A stretch of 64,000 bases of DNA, taken from the NCBI RefSeq assembly GCF_009827435.1, contig NZ_WTYM01000032.1, positions 24,545-88,544 on the forward strand. Direction: 5' to 3'. A model generated the notes under the pieces. It saw nothing but the letters and a program-made list of their open reading frames with translations, was not told the DNA's origin and made no database searches. Shown here one piece after another: positions 54,108 through 62,850 of the stretch (positions are counted from its first letter, which is position 1; every line of letters starts with the position of its first letter). The position numbers were made by a program, and so were the translations under genes. Origin of the DNA: Croceibacterium salegens (GTDB lineage Bacteria > Pseudomonadota > Alphaproteobacteria > Sphingomonadales > Sphingomonadaceae).

Positions 54108-54887
54108 ATGCTGCCGCCTGACCGCCTCGAACGCTTCGCCCGCCACATCGTCCTTCCCGAAGTCGGCGGAGCGGGTCAGGCCAAGCTGGCCTACAGCCAT
54201 GTCGTGCTGGTCGGTCTCGGCGGGATCGGCAGCCCGGCTCTCCAGTATCTCGCCGGAGCGGGTATCGGAAAGCTGACCCTGATCGACGACGACCGGGTCG
54301 ATGCCAGCAACCTTCAGCGCCAGACGCTCTTCACCGAAGCCGACATCGGGCATCTCAAGGCCGAGCGCGCCGAGGCCTGGCTCGAGGCCTTCGACCCAAC
54401 CATCGCCGTGCAGGCGGTCGTCATCCGCGTCGAAGCGGCCAATGCAGTGGCGCTCATCGCCGGGGCTGACCTCGTGCTCGACGGGTGCGACAACTTCGCT
54501 ACCCGGCTGGCCGTGTCGGACGCCTGCGTCGCCGCCGGAATCCCCCTGCTCAGCGCCGCGGTCGGTCGCTTCCAGGGCCAGGTCGGCGCCTTCGCCGGAC
54601 ACCTGCCGGACGAGGCCTGTTACCGCTGCTTCGTGGGCGACGCCTTCGATGCCGAGGACTGCGACACCTGCGCCGAGGACGGCATGCTCGGTGCAATGGC
54701 CGGGTGGACCGGGACGTTCGCTGCGCTGCAGGCGATCCGCGCCCTGCTCGCCCCCGTCGGCGCGATGGGCGATCCTCAGTGGAGCAAGCTGCACGTTCTC
54801 GACGGCCTCACGCCCGGCTTGCGCACGATGCGTATTGCCAGGGATCCCGAATGCCGAGGATGCGGGGCGATCAGCCCAGCCGGTTAG
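54108..54887 (+). CDS. ThiF/MoeB-family E1-like adenylyltransferase
   Basis: A 259-residue enzyme that adenylates the C-terminal Gly-Gly of a ubiquitin-like sulfur carrier (MoaD or ThiS). It has RFARHIVLPEVGGAGQAKL, the nucleotide loop VVLVGLGGIGSPALQYLAGAGIGKLTLIDDDRVDASNLQRQTLF with the Arg and Asp of E1 enzymes, VLDGCDNFATRL, and zinc-binding CYRC plus C-terminal CRGCG. It is of MoeB length without a rhodanese domain. Whether it serves molybdopterin or thiamine synthesis cannot be decided, as no carrier gene is nearby. Confidence 0.88.
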   Translation: MLPPDRLERFARHIVLPEVGGAGQAKLAYSHVVLVGLGGIGSPALQYLAGAGIGKLTLIDDDRVDASNLQRQTLFTEADIGHLKAERAEAWLEAFDPTIAVQAVVIRVEAANAVALIAGADLVLDGCDNFATRLAVSDACVAAGIPLLSAAVGRFQGQVGAFAGHLPDEACYRCFVGDAFDAEDCDTCAEDGMLGAMAGWTGTFAALQAIRALLAPVGAMGDPQWSKLHVLDGLTPGLRTMRIARDPECRGCGAISPAG

Positions 54888-55251
54888 GCGTCGGGTCCCC
54901 GCGTTCGGCCACAAGTTCGCTGCGGGCCTTGACCATGCAGCGAAGATGAGCCGCGGCGACCTCCTCCCGCTCACCTACTCCCAGCGCGACAATTTGCTCG
55001 AGCAATTCACTGTCGCTCGTCACGACCGACGCCCGCGCAAGCTCCGCACCGTCGAGTCCGTAGCGCGCAGCAAGGTGGCGCATGGCGCGGGCTCGGAGGC
55101 GATATTCGAAGTCCATGAGCCGGGCGGATTCGAACTCCTCCTTCTTGCGCATGGCCTTGCCGAGATCCCAAACCATCCCGGAAATATGCTGCGACTGCCG
55201 CGAAGCTTCAAGCCGGAACCCAGGCCGGTCGGAGCCCGGTCCTGTTGCCAT
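54871..55251 (-). CDS. Hypothetical protein (126 aa)
   Basis: A 126-residue mostly helical, charged protein (WDLGKAMRKKEEFESARLMDFEYRLRARAMRHLAARYGL ... LLEQIVALGVGEREEVAAAHLRCMVKARSELVAERG). No signal peptide, membrane segment or known domain is seen. ATG 55251 is the first sensible start, since the upstream part of the frame is low-quality. Its 3' end overlaps the MoeB-like gene by 17 bases convergently. The amphipathic helices and compact size suggest a small regulatory or adaptor protein; that is inference. Confidence 0.6.
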   Translation of the reverse strand: MATGPGSDRPGFRLEASRQSQHISGMVWDLGKAMRKKEEFESARLMDFEYRLRARAMRHLAARYGLDGAELARASVVTSDSELLEQIVALGVGEREEVAAAHLRCMVKARSELVAERGDPTPNRLG

Positions 55252-55336
55252 GAAATGTGAACTTTCTTGGAAACGGGCCTGGCCAAAGCAGGGCAACTGT
55301 GGATAGGGAATTGGCCTTGAAGTGAGGAACTGGGTC

Positions 55337-55486
55337 GTGGCGAAACGAGTACCGATGAGTGCCGAAGGGCGTAAGAAATACGCCCGGAAACAACGACAAA
55401 TGCAAAAACTGGGCAAGGTCTTCGTTGTCGCACTCGGCGCGCTCGCAGCATCGCTGGCGGTGCTCGCAGTCAAACTGGGTTACTGA
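55337..55486 (+). CDS. Small single-pass membrane protein (49 aa)
   Basis: A 49-codon frame with GTG start 55337 and a strong GAGGAA seven bases before it. An internal ATG at 55355 would give 43 residues. The N-terminal half is basic (GRKKYARKQRQMQK), and the second half is one alanine/valine-rich helix (FVVALGALAASLAVLAV) ending KLGY. It stands between the hypothetical gene and cobB. No family is recognised, but the ribosome binding site and inside-positive topology support a real gene. Confidence 0.55.
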   Translation: MAKRVPMSAEGRKKYARKQRQMQKLGKVFVVALGALAASLAVLAVKLGY

Positions 55487-55493
55487 TAGCATA

Positions 55494-56201
55494 TCACTTT
55501 GCTGCGGTGAGGAGGTCCTCCACCCACTGCGGCACGAGCATGCTCGCCGGGCCGAGCCTTGTCTCGTCGAACCAGTGCGAACCCTGGCTGCGTTCGAGGT
55601 TGAGTTCGAGCGTCGCCGCCCCCGCCTCCTTCGCACCTTGCACGAATCCGGCCGCAGGATAGACCGCGCCGCTTGTGCCAATCGAGACGAACAGGTCGGC
55701 GCGCGAGAGCGCGGCGAAGATCTCGTCCATCCGGTAGGGCATCTCGCCGAACCACACGATGTCGGGCCTGAGCGCCGCCTGCCCGCATGAGGGGCATGGC
55801 GGGTTGTCGCGCAAGGTTCCGGTCCAGCTGTGACGCGCGTCACACACCGTGCACCACGCGCTCAGCCCTTCGCCGTGCATGTGAAGGACGCGCGCGGCTC
55901 CGGCCCGTTCATGCAGGTCGTCGATGTTCTGCGTGACGATCAACAGCTCGCCGTCCCATGCCCGGTCGAGCCGCGCCAGCGCGTCGTGCGCGGGGTTCGG
56001 CTGCGCTGCCAGGATACCCGAGCGCCGCTCGTCGTAGAAGCGCTGGACGAGATCGGGATCGCGGCGAAATCCCTGCGGCGTCGCCACTTCCTCGACCGGG
56101 TGGTCTTCCCATAGCCCGTCCTCGGCGCGGAAGGTGCGCAGTCCTGATTCGGCACTGATCCCGGCGCCGGTAAGGATGACGATGTTGCGGATATCGTTCA
56201 T
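55494..56201 (-). CDS. cobB: Sirtuin, class III-type NAD-dependent protein deacylase (CobB)
   Basis: A 235-residue Sir2 enzyme. The NAD-binding GAGISAESGLRTFR is followed by TQNIDDLHERAG, the catalytic His in VLHMHGE, a Cys4 zinc module (CTVC ... CPSC) and VSIGTSGAVYPAAGF. The substrate motif Tyr56-x-x-Arg59 (FYDER) is the one that lets SIRT5/CobB-type sirtuins bind succinyl and malonyl groups, so desuccinylation as well as deacetylation is expected. The start at 56201 is preferred, with ATG 56210 an alternative. It is divergent from dapB. Confidence 0.92.
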   Translation of the reverse strand: MNDIRNIVILTGAGISAESGLRTFRAEDGLWEDHPVEEVATPQGFRRDPDLVQRFYDERRSGILAAQPNPAHDALARLDRAWDGELLIVTQNIDDLHERAGAARVLHMHGEGLSAWCTVCDARHSWTGTLRDNPPCPSCGQAALRPDIVWFGEMPYRMDEIFAALSRADLFVSIGTSGAVYPAAGFVQGAKEAGAATLELNLERSQGSHWFDETRLGPASMLVPQWVEDLLTAAK

Positions 56202-56236
56202 GTACCGCATGAAGCACGCCGGAAACGGGAAACACA

Positions 56237-56968
56237 ATGGCACGCATCGGCATCATCGGCAGCGAAGGGCGCATGGGGCATGCGCTGGCTCGTGCCATTG
56301 CGGCAGCCGGACACTCCTGCGTCGGCGGGGTCGACAAGGGCGACGATCCGGCCGCGCTGGCCGACGCAAGCGACGTGCTTGTCGACTTCTCGGCCCCCGG
56401 CGCGCTGGCGGCCAACCTTCATGCGGCGATTGGGGCGGGGATACCCATTCTTGTCGGCACCACCGGGCTCGACGAGCGGCACCACGCCTCGCTCGATTCC
56501 GCCGCCGGGGCGATCGCCGTCCTGCAGACCGGCAACACTTCGCTCGGCGTGACCCTCCTTGCCCACCTCGTGCGCGAGGCGGCGAGCCGGCTCGGCCCCG
56601 AATGGGATATCGAGGTCCTCGAGATGCACCACCGTATGAAAGTCGACGCGCCGTCGGGAACCGCACTGCTGCTCGGCGCCGCCGCGGCGGAAGGGCGCGA
56701 TATCGACCTCGCAAGCCATTCGGAACGCGGTCGCGACGGGCATACCGGCGTGCGCGTACAAGGTACCATCGGCTTCGCCTCGCTGCGCGGCGGCACGGTG
56801 GCCGGCGATCATTCGGTGATCCTCGCCGGGGAACAGGAGCGGCTGACGCTCTCGCACCATGCCGAGGACCGGATGATCTTCGCCCATGGCGCGGTGCGCG
56901 GGGCGACATGGCTGCTCGACCAACCGGCGGGACGCTACACCATGGGGCAAGTGCTCGGCCTCGATTGA
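56237..56968 (+). CDS. dapB: 4-hydroxy-tetrahydrodipicolinate reductase
   Basis: A 243-residue NAD(P)H enzyme of the DAP/lysine pathway. It opens with the dinucleotide-binding IGIIGSEGRMGHALARAIA, has DFSAPGAL and VGTTGLDE, and the signature EMHHRMKVDAPSGTALLLG with catalytic His and Lys. The C-terminal region VAGDHSVILAGEQERLTLSHHAEDR and FAHGAVRGATWL is typical. Lysine and cell-wall DAP depend on it; dapE lies about 3.4 kb away on the other strand. Confidence 0.97.
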   Translation: MARIGIIGSEGRMGHALARAIAAAGHSCVGGVDKGDDPAALADASDVLVDFSAPGALAANLHAAIGAGIPILVGTTGLDERHHASLDSAAGAIAVLQTGNTSLGVTLLAHLVREAASRLGPEWDIEVLEMHHRMKVDAPSGTALLLGAAAAEGRDIDLASHSERGRDGHTGVRVQGTIGFASLRGGTVAGDHSVILAGEQERLTLSHHAEDRMIFAHGAVRGATWLLDQPAGRYTMGQVLGLD

Positions 56969-56988
56969 GAGGCGAGTAGGAGGGGCAA

Positions 56989-57846
56989 GTGGCAGGGCTG
57001 CGCGGCTACCTTCATCACCAGCTGTTCGACGGAGTAGAGCCCGACGGGCGGCTCACCTGGATGAACCGCGTCCTCGTCGTTGTCATCATCGCCGCCGTCA
57101 CCGCCGCGGTATTGGCGACCGAGCCGAGCATCGCAGGACCATGGCACTCCGTGCTGATCGCCGCCGAGGTCGCGTTCGGCGCGGTCTTCCTGCTCGAATA
57201 CCTCGCGCGGATTCATGCTGCGGCCGAGCAGCCGGGGCCAAAGTCCGCCTTCGCCAAGCGCATGCGATTCATCCTGTCGCCGCTCGGGCTGATCGACCTG
57301 CTGGTGGTGGCCACCTCGCTGTTCCCGCTGTTCGTCGCCAATGCCGCGGTACTGCGGATCGTGCGGCTGCTGCGCGTGCTCGCGACGATCAAATTCGGCC
57401 GTTTCTCGAAAGCCTTGCGCGAGGTCTTTACGGCCATACGAGACCGGGCCGAGGAACTTCTCGTGACCGGCGCGCTGTCGCTGGTCGCATTCCTGCTCGG
57501 CGCAACCGCGCTGTACTTCGCCGAGCACGAGGCTCAGCCCGAGGCTTTCGGCTCGATCCTGCGCGCGCTGTACTGGTCGGTGATCACGCTGACGCAGGTC
57601 GGCTACGGCGACGTCGTGCCGGTGACCGCGCTCGGCAAGTTCTTCGCCAGTGTCATCGCGATCGCCGGGATCGCGCTCGTCGCCATGCCGATCGGCATCT
57701 TCGCCGCGGCCTTCTCCGAAGCGATGCAGCACCACCGCGACCTGCGCATCGAAGAACTGCGCCGCCAGCTCGAACAACTCGACACCGAGGACCAGCGCAT
57801 CGCCGCAAAGCTTGCCGCGCTGGAACGGCTTAGTAAGCGGGACTGA
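56989..57846 (+). CDS. Ion channel protein, voltage-gated potassium channel-like
   Basis: A 285-residue protein with six membrane segments. The second half of the sensor region contains AVLRIVRLLRVLATIKFGRFSKALR, a positively charged S4-like helix, and the pore loop is ALYWSVITLTQVGYGDVVPVT with the K+ filter GYGD. The filter is preceded by TQV rather than the usual TTV. The C-terminus is a coiled helix (LRIEELRRQLEQLDTEDQRI) probably for assembly. It starts at GTG 56989 behind AGGAGGGG and shares its stop with the ATG of nth. Confidence 0.9.
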   Translation: MAGLRGYLHHQLFDGVEPDGRLTWMNRVLVVVIIAAVTAAVLATEPSIAGPWHSVLIAAEVAFGAVFLLEYLARIHAAAEQPGPKSAFAKRMRFILSPLGLIDLLVVATSLFPLFVANAAVLRIVRLLRVLATIKFGRFSKALREVFTAIRDRAEELLVTGALSLVAFLLGATALYFAEHEAQPEAFGSILRALYWSVITLTQVGYGDVVPVTALGKFFASVIAIAGIALVAMPIGIFAAAFSEAMQHHRDLRIEELRRQLEQLDTEDQRIAAKLAALERLSKRD

Positions 57847-58496
57847 TGACCAAGGACCAGATTTTCGAATTCTTCCGCCGCCTTGCCGAAGACGATCCCG
57901 CACCCGAAACCGAACTCGAATACGGCAATGCCTTCCAACTCGTCGTTGCCGTGGCGCTGTCCGCACAGGCGACCGACGTCGGGGTCAACAAGGCCACGAG
58001 GAAGTTGTTTGCCGAGGTCACAACGCCCGCACAAATGATTGAACTGGGTGAGGAGGGACTGAAGGAGCACATCAAGACGATCGGCCTGTTCAACTCCAAG
58101 GCGAAGAACGTCATCGCCCTGTCGCAGATGCTTGTCGACGACTTCGGCGGCGAAGTGCCGGACAACCGCGAGGATCTCGTCAAGCTGCCCGGCGTGGGGC
58201 GCAAGACTGCCAACGTCGTGCTCAACTGCTGGTTCGGGCAGGAAACCTTCGCGGTCGACACGCACATCTTCCGCGTCGGCAACCGCACCGGCCTCGCTCC
58301 GGGCAAGACGCCCGAGCAGGTCGAGGCCAAGCTGGAGAAGCGGGTCCCCCAGCCTTTCCGCCTGCACGCCCACCACTGGCTGATCCTGCACGGCCGATAT
58401 GTCTGCAAGGCTCGCACGCCCGAATGCTGGCGCTGCAAGGTCGTGGACCTGTGCGGTTTCAGGACGAAGGTGCTGGAAAAGCCTAAGGGGCGTTGA
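57846..58496 (+). CDS. nth: Endonuclease III
   Basis: A 216-residue DNA glycosylase/AP lyase of base-excision repair. The helix-hairpin-helix LPGVGRKTANVVLNCWFG contains Lys120, AVDTHIFRVGNRTGL contains Asp138 (the E. coli numbering is the same), and four cysteines C187-x6-C194-x2-C197-x5-C203 bind a [4Fe-4S] cluster. The ATG overlaps the channel gene stop by one base. Confidence 0.98.
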   Translation: MTKDQIFEFFRRLAEDDPAPETELEYGNAFQLVVAVALSAQATDVGVNKATRKLFAEVTTPAQMIELGEEGLKEHIKTIGLFNSKAKNVIALSQMLVDDFGGEVPDNREDLVKLPGVGRKTANVVLNCWFGQETFAVDTHIFRVGNRTGLAPGKTPEQVEAKLEKRVPQPFRLHAHHWLILHGRYVCKARTPECWRCKVVDLCGFRTKVLEKPKGR

Positions 58497-58657
58497 GAGG
58501 GCCCGTCGCACTGGCTCCCCCAAATGGTCGGGAGATTACCCAATTGTTGGTGCTGCAGAAGCGAACGCCTGTGCTACAAGCGGAGCCGGGGCAAAGGTAG
58601 GCGCGTGACGGCTCCGTCTTCCGGGTGAGGCCATCGCTCGCAGAGAGGAGAACGATC

Positions 58658-59065
58658 ATGCACACGATTTCGAGGACCCTTCTCGCCGCCACTGCCGCGC
58701 TGCTAGCGGGAGCCTGCGTACAGGGCACCAACCAGGCAACCAACGGCCACGGGGACGTGCCCGAAGCGGTCGTCGTCGGCGAGCCGGTCGAGTGCATCCA
58801 GACCAACTTCATCCGCAACACACGGGTCCATGACGACTACACCATCGACTTCGAGATGACCGGCGGGAAGACCTACCGCAACACCCTGCCGAACCGCTGT
58901 CCGGGGCTCGGGTTCGACGAAGCCTTCGCCTACCGGACTACTGTCAGCCAGCTGTGCCGGATCGACATGATCACGGTGCTGCAACGGGGCAGCTCGATAC
59001 GCGGTCCGGGCTGCGGGCTCGGCAAGTTCGTGCCGGTCGAGCTGGTCAAGGACTCCGCCGGTTAG
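58658..59065 (+). CDS. DUF6491-like lipoprotein
   Basis: A 135-residue protein with a lipoprotein signal (LLAATAALLAGACVQG). The body has ECIQTNFIRNTRVHDDYTIDFEMTGGKTYRNTLPNRCPGLGFDEAFAYRT followed by QLCRID and RGPGCGLGKFVPV. The six cysteines and the IDFEM-GGKTYRN-LP block match DUF6491 proteins, which are envelope proteins of unknown function. ATG 58658 follows GAGAGGAG. The end overlaps the convergent symporter gene by four bases. Confidence 0.75.
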   Translation: MHTISRTLLAATAALLAGACVQGTNQATNGHGDVPEAVVVGEPVECIQTNFIRNTRVHDDYTIDFEMTGGKTYRNTLPNRCPGLGFDEAFAYRTTVSQLCRIDMITVLQRGSSIRGPGCGLGKFVPVELVKDSAG

Positions 59066-60381
59066 GCCGCGACGACTGCCGGATTGTCGGCGCTCGTCGC
59101 GCTGATGACCTGCGCGCAGACAAGGTCGCCGATGACGTTTAGCGTCGTGCGGCACATGTCGAGGAAGCGGTCGACGCCGAGGATCAGGCCGATCCCGGCC
59201 GGATTGACGCCAACGCCCGACAGGATCAGCGCGATTACCGGCAGCGAGCCGGCGGGCACGCCCGCGGTACCGATCCCGGCGAGGATGCACACGAACATCA
59301 CGAACACCTGGTCGCCGATCGTAAGGTCGACGCCGAAGAACTGGGCGAGGAACAGCACCGTCACGCCCTCGAACATCGCGGTGCCGTTCTGGTTGGCGGT
59401 CGCGCCGATGGTCAGGACGAAGCGGGCGATTCGTGGCGGCAGCTTCAGCTCGGATTCAGCGACGCGCAGCGCGGTAGGCAGCGTCGCGTTCGAGCTGGCC
59501 GTGCTGAAGGCCATGACGCTGGCCTCGCGGGTCTGGCGGAAGAAGGCCACGGGGCTCTTCTTCGCGACGAACTTGAGCAGCATCGGGAAGACCCCGAACA
59601 TCTGGATAGCCAGCGCCAGCAGGACGACCGAAACGTAAGCGGCGAGCTTGACCAGCAGGTCCCAGCCGAATTGCGCCGAAAGATTGAACATGAAGCAGAA
59701 GATCGCGATCGGGGCGAGCTGGATGACCACTCCGATGAGCTTCATCGAGACTTCGAAAACGCCTTCGATGGCATCCTTGAGCGTGGCCGTCCGGTGTGTC
59801 TGGACGAGCAGCAGGCCGATCCCAAAGATCAGCGCGAAGACCATCACCGCGAGGATGTCGTTGTTGCCCATCGCCTCGATCACGTTCGAGGGGACGAGCC
59901 CGACCACCGCCTCGACACCGGTCTTGGCCTCGCCCGAGCGCTCGACGATGCCCGCGGCGTTCTCCGCGCCTTGCGCCAACAGGTCTTGCGCGGCGGCGCG
60001 GTCCACTCCACCGCCGGGCTTGAGCAGGTTGACCAGCGTGATCGACAGAGCGACCGCGATGCCCGATACGACGACGGTGTAGACCAGCGTGCGCAGGCCG
60101 ATCTTTTTCAGCGCGCGAATCTCGCCCATCTCGGCGATGCCGACCACGAGTGCGGAAAACAGCAGCGGCAGCACGAGCATGAACAGCAGACGCAGGAAGA
60201 CCTGTCCGATGGGCCCGGTGACATAGGTCACCACCGTGCCGAGCCACGCCGCGCCGGGCGCGAATGTGTAGGTCAGCAGACCGGCGGCGAGGCCGAGGAC
60301 GAAACCCAGGAAAATGCGCCATTGCAGCTTGCCGTGGTCGATCCTTGCAGCTTCTTCGGCGATTTCGCTGGCATCGGTCAT
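59062..60381 (-). CDS. DAACS-family dicarboxylate/amino acid:cation symporter
   Basis: A 439-residue sodium- or proton-coupled transporter of the GltP/DctA family, with about eight helices and re-entrant hairpins. The first hairpin motif is MAFSTASSNATLPTALRVAE, the conserved TANQNGTAMFEGVTVLFLAQFFG contains the NxxGT cation/substrate site, and the second hairpin is PAGSLPVIALILSGVGVNPAGI. Substrates in the family are glutamate, aspartate, succinate, fumarate or malate. It overlaps dapE in an ATGA. Confidence 0.93.
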   Translation of the reverse strand: MTDASEIAEEAARIDHGKLQWRIFLGFVLGLAAGLLTYTFAPGAAWLGTVVTYVTGPIGQVFLRLLFMLVLPLLFSALVVGIAEMGEIRALKKIGLRTLVYTVVVSGIAVALSITLVNLLKPGGGVDRAAAQDLLAQGAENAAGIVERSGEAKTGVEAVVGLVPSNVIEAMGNNDILAVMVFALIFGIGLLLVQTHRTATLKDAIEGVFEVSMKLIGVVIQLAPIAIFCFMFNLSAQFGWDLLVKLAAYVSVVLLALAIQMFGVFPMLLKFVAKKSPVAFFRQTREASVMAFSTASSNATLPTALRVAESELKLPPRIARFVLTIGATANQNGTAMFEGVTVLFLAQFFGVDLTIGDQVFVMFVCILAGIGTAGVPAGSLPVIALILSGVGVNPAGIGLILGVDRFLDMCRTTLNVIGDLVCAQVISATSADNPAVVAA

Positions 60382-61523
60382 TCAGTATCTCCGGCAAGGG
60401 CTGCCAGCGCGATACGGCGATAGATGCGCGCCAGCGTTTCGAGGTCGGCAACGGCGACCGCCTCGTCGAGTTTGTGCATGGTGGCGTTGACCAGTCCGAA
60501 TTCGATCACCGGCACGATGTCCTTGAGGAACCGCGCATCCGACGTGCCGCCGCTGGTCGAGGGTTGGGGCTCGATCCCGGTCTCGGCCTTCACCGCCGCG
60601 GCGACAAGGTCCTGGAAGCGGCCCGGCGGGGTCAGGAACGGTTCGCCCGAGATCACCGGCTTCGCAGTGCCGCCGTGCCGCTGGGCGATCGCGCTGACCA
60701 TGTCGGCCAGCGCCTGCCCCGTGTGCAGGTCATTGAAGCGGATCGAGATGCGCGCCCTGGCCTTGCGCGGAATGACGTTGTGCGCGGCGTTGCCGACTTC
60801 GAGGTCGGTGATCTCGAGGTTCGAGGGCTGGAACCAGTCGGTGCCTTCGTCGAGCACCAGCGCATCGAGTTCGGACAGCATGGCAACCAGCTTGCTCACC
60901 GGGTTGTCGGCGAGGTGCGGGTAGGCGACGTGGCCCTGCACGCCCTCAACTTCCAGCCAGACGTTGATCGAGCCGCGGCGGCCGGGCTTCATCATGTCGC
61001 CGAGACGGTTGACGCTGGTCGGCTCCCCGACGAGGCAGAGGTCGGGAATCTCGCCGCGCTCACGGATCACGTCGATCAGGGCGCGCGTGCCGTGGATTCC
61101 CATGCCCTCCTCGTCGCCGGTGATGATCAGGCTGATCGTGCCGGCCTCGCGCGGGATCTCCCCCGCCGCCGCGACCATCGCCGCGACGGCGCCCTTCATG
61201 TCGACCGCGCCGCGCCCGTAAAGCAGGTCGCCGCGGATTTCGGGTTCGAAGGGGTCGCTCGTCCAGCCCTCGCCCGGCGGCACGACATCGACGTGCCCGG
61301 CGAAAGCGAAGTGACGCGAGCCCTCGGGACCGCGGCGCACCGCGAGGCAGTTCTCGACCGGACCGCCCTCGTCGGCATCGCCCCGGACGAAGCGATGGCA
61401 TTCGAACCCCAAGGGGGCGAGCATCGCCTCGAGCGCGTCGAACACCGCGCCGGTGGCCGGGGTCACGCTCTCGCAGGCAATCAGCGCCCGGGCATGCGCG
61501 AGTGCATCGCTGGTCTTGTCCAT
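60378..61523 (-). CDS. dapE: Succinyl-diaminopimelate desuccinylase
   Basis: A 381-residue di-zinc M20 peptidase-like enzyme releasing succinate and LL-diaminopimelate. The metal ligands and catalytic acids are visible in FAFAGHVDVVPPGEGWTSDPFEP, LYGRGAVDMKGAVAAMVAAA and IITGDEEGMGI. The dimerisation lid runs through RGSINVWLEVEGVQGHVAYPHLADNP, and ST-SGGTSDARFLKDIVPVIEFGLVNATMHKLDE carries the final ligand His. The start at 61523 is taken because the upstream frame lies in the opposite cupin gene. The symporter is translated from the overlapping ATGA. Confidence 0.96.
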   Translation of the reverse strand: MDKTSDALAHARALIACESVTPATGAVFDALEAMLAPLGFECHRFVRGDADEGGPVENCLAVRRGPEGSRHFAFAGHVDVVPPGEGWTSDPFEPEIRGDLLYGRGAVDMKGAVAAMVAAAGEIPREAGTISLIITGDEEGMGIHGTRALIDVIRERGEIPDLCLVGEPTSVNRLGDMMKPGRRGSINVWLEVEGVQGHVAYPHLADNPVSKLVAMLSELDALVLDEGTDWFQPSNLEITDLEVGNAAHNVIPRKARARISIRFNDLHTGQALADMVSAIAQRHGGTAKPVISGEPFLTPPGRFQDLVAAAVKAETGIEPQPSTSGGTSDARFLKDIVPVIEFGLVNATMHKLDEAVAVADLETLARIYRRIALAALAGDTE

Positions 61524-61574
61524 CCCTGCGGAGTAGACGAGCGCCACACAGCTTTCCAGCCGGAGCGCCCAGTC

Positions 61575-62036
61575 ATGCCCAAGCTCGATCTTGACGCCAT
61601 CCCGCAAGCCAACACCACCGGCTACCCCTCGCCCTATGACAAGGACGTTGCCGGGCGCTTCGTGCGCCGCCTGCGCCCCGCCTCCGGGCTCACCGAGCTG
61701 GGCGCGGCGCATGTCGTGCTCAAGCCCGGGGCGTGGTCCTCGCAGCGCCACTGGCATGCGGCGGAGGATGAACTGGTGGTGATCCTTTCGGGCGAATGCG
61801 TGCTGGTCGAGGACGAAGGCGAGTCCGTCCTGCGCACCGGCGACATCGCCACCTGGGCCAAGGGCGTGAAGAACGGGCACTGCCTCCAGAACCGCTCAAA
61901 TGCCGACTGCGTGATGCTCGCGCTCAGCGCGGGCGATACCTCGAAGGACTGGGGCGAATACCCCGACATCGACCTGATGTTTCGCAACCGCGACTACTAC
62001 CACAAGGACGGCACCCCCTACCCTCCTAAGGGCTGA
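61575..62036 (+). CDS. Cupin-domain protein
   Basis: A 153-residue small beta-barrel protein. The metal-binding cupin motif 1 is WSSQRHWHAAEDELVVILSGECVLVEDEGE (HxHxxxxE type), and the second motif is degenerate. The C-terminal DIDLMFRNRDYYHKDGTPY is common in a group of cupins annotated as transcription-regulator-like. Likely a metalloenzyme or ligand sensor; function unknown. It is divergent from dapE, 51 bases away. Confidence 0.85.
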   Translation: MPKLDLDAIPQANTTGYPSPYDKDVAGRFVRRLRPASGLTELGAAHVVLKPGAWSSQRHWHAAEDELVVILSGECVLVEDEGESVLRTGDIATWAKGVKNGHCLQNRSNADCVMLALSAGDTSKDWGEYPDIDLMFRNRDYYHKDGTPYPPKG

Positions 62037-62043
62037 GTTCGCG

Positions 62044-62706
62044 TCAGGCGGTATCCTCGAACTTCTGGATCACCCATTCCTCGTCCTCGGCCTCTTCGAC
62101 CCACTGCTGCATCCAGGCGTGCTCCCAGACCGCCTGCATGTAGGCCTGGGCAAAGCCGGGCACCTGCAGCCCGTACGTGATGAAGCGGCTGACGACGGGC
62201 GCGTAGAAAACGTCGGCCGCGCCGAAGGTGCCGAACAGGAACGGTCCCCCGCTGCCGAAGCGCGCTCGCGCCTCGGCCCATAGCTGCAGTATGCGCACGA
62301 TGTCGTGGCGCGCCTCGTCGCTGATCATGTGGCCTTCGACATGGCGGCGGATGTTCATCGGGCACTCGCGGCGCAACGCGAGGTAGGAACTGTGCATTTC
62401 CGCGACGCAAGCCCGCGCCATTCCGCGCGCGGCGTCGTCCTTGGGCCAGAACCGGTCGCGCCCGACCTTGTCGCCGAGATATTCGAGGATTGCCAGGCTG
62501 TCCCAGACCACGACGTCGCCGTCCCACAGCACCGGGACCTTGCCGGCGCTCGGCTGGAACTCGTCGCCTTCGCGCTTCATCGCCTGCCAATCGTCGCCGT
62601 CGATGTGGACGGTCAGCTCTTCGAAATGGAGGCCGGACTGCTTCATCGCCAACCAGCCGCGCAGCGACCAGCTCGAATAGTTCTTGTTGCCGATGATGAG
62701 CTTCAT
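62044..62706 (-). CDS. Glutathione S-transferase family protein
   Basis: A 220-residue GST. The thioredoxin-like N-terminal domain is IIGNKNYSSWSLRGWLAMKQSGL with the catalytic Ser in the SSWSLR motif and QPSAGKVPVLWDGDVVVWDSLAILEYLGD (cis-Pro and GSH-binding Ser). The helical C-terminal domain follows. The start is at 62706, giving the canonical MKLIIGNKNYSSWS. It converges on the cupin gene. A detoxification role is likely; the substrate is unknown. Confidence 0.9.
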   Translation of the reverse strand: MKLIIGNKNYSSWSLRGWLAMKQSGLHFEELTVHIDGDDWQAMKREGDEFQPSAGKVPVLWDGDVVVWDSLAILEYLGDKVGRDRFWPKDDAARGMARACVAEMHSSYLALRRECPMNIRRHVEGHMISDEARHDIVRILQLWAEARARFGSGGPFLFGTFGAADVFYAPVVSRFITYGLQVPGFAQAYMQAVWEHAWMQQWVEEAEDEEWVIQKFEDTA

Positions 62707-62850
62707 GGACCGTGCCCCGTCGTTTAACCCTGACGCCCTAGGCATTCAGCATTGTCCTGTCGAGGCTGAACGGACCGCCGCACAGCAAGCTGCTTGGCTT
62801 GCGCCCCGGAGTTGGTATCTTGGCGCAAGGAAAAAGGGAGAGGTACGATC

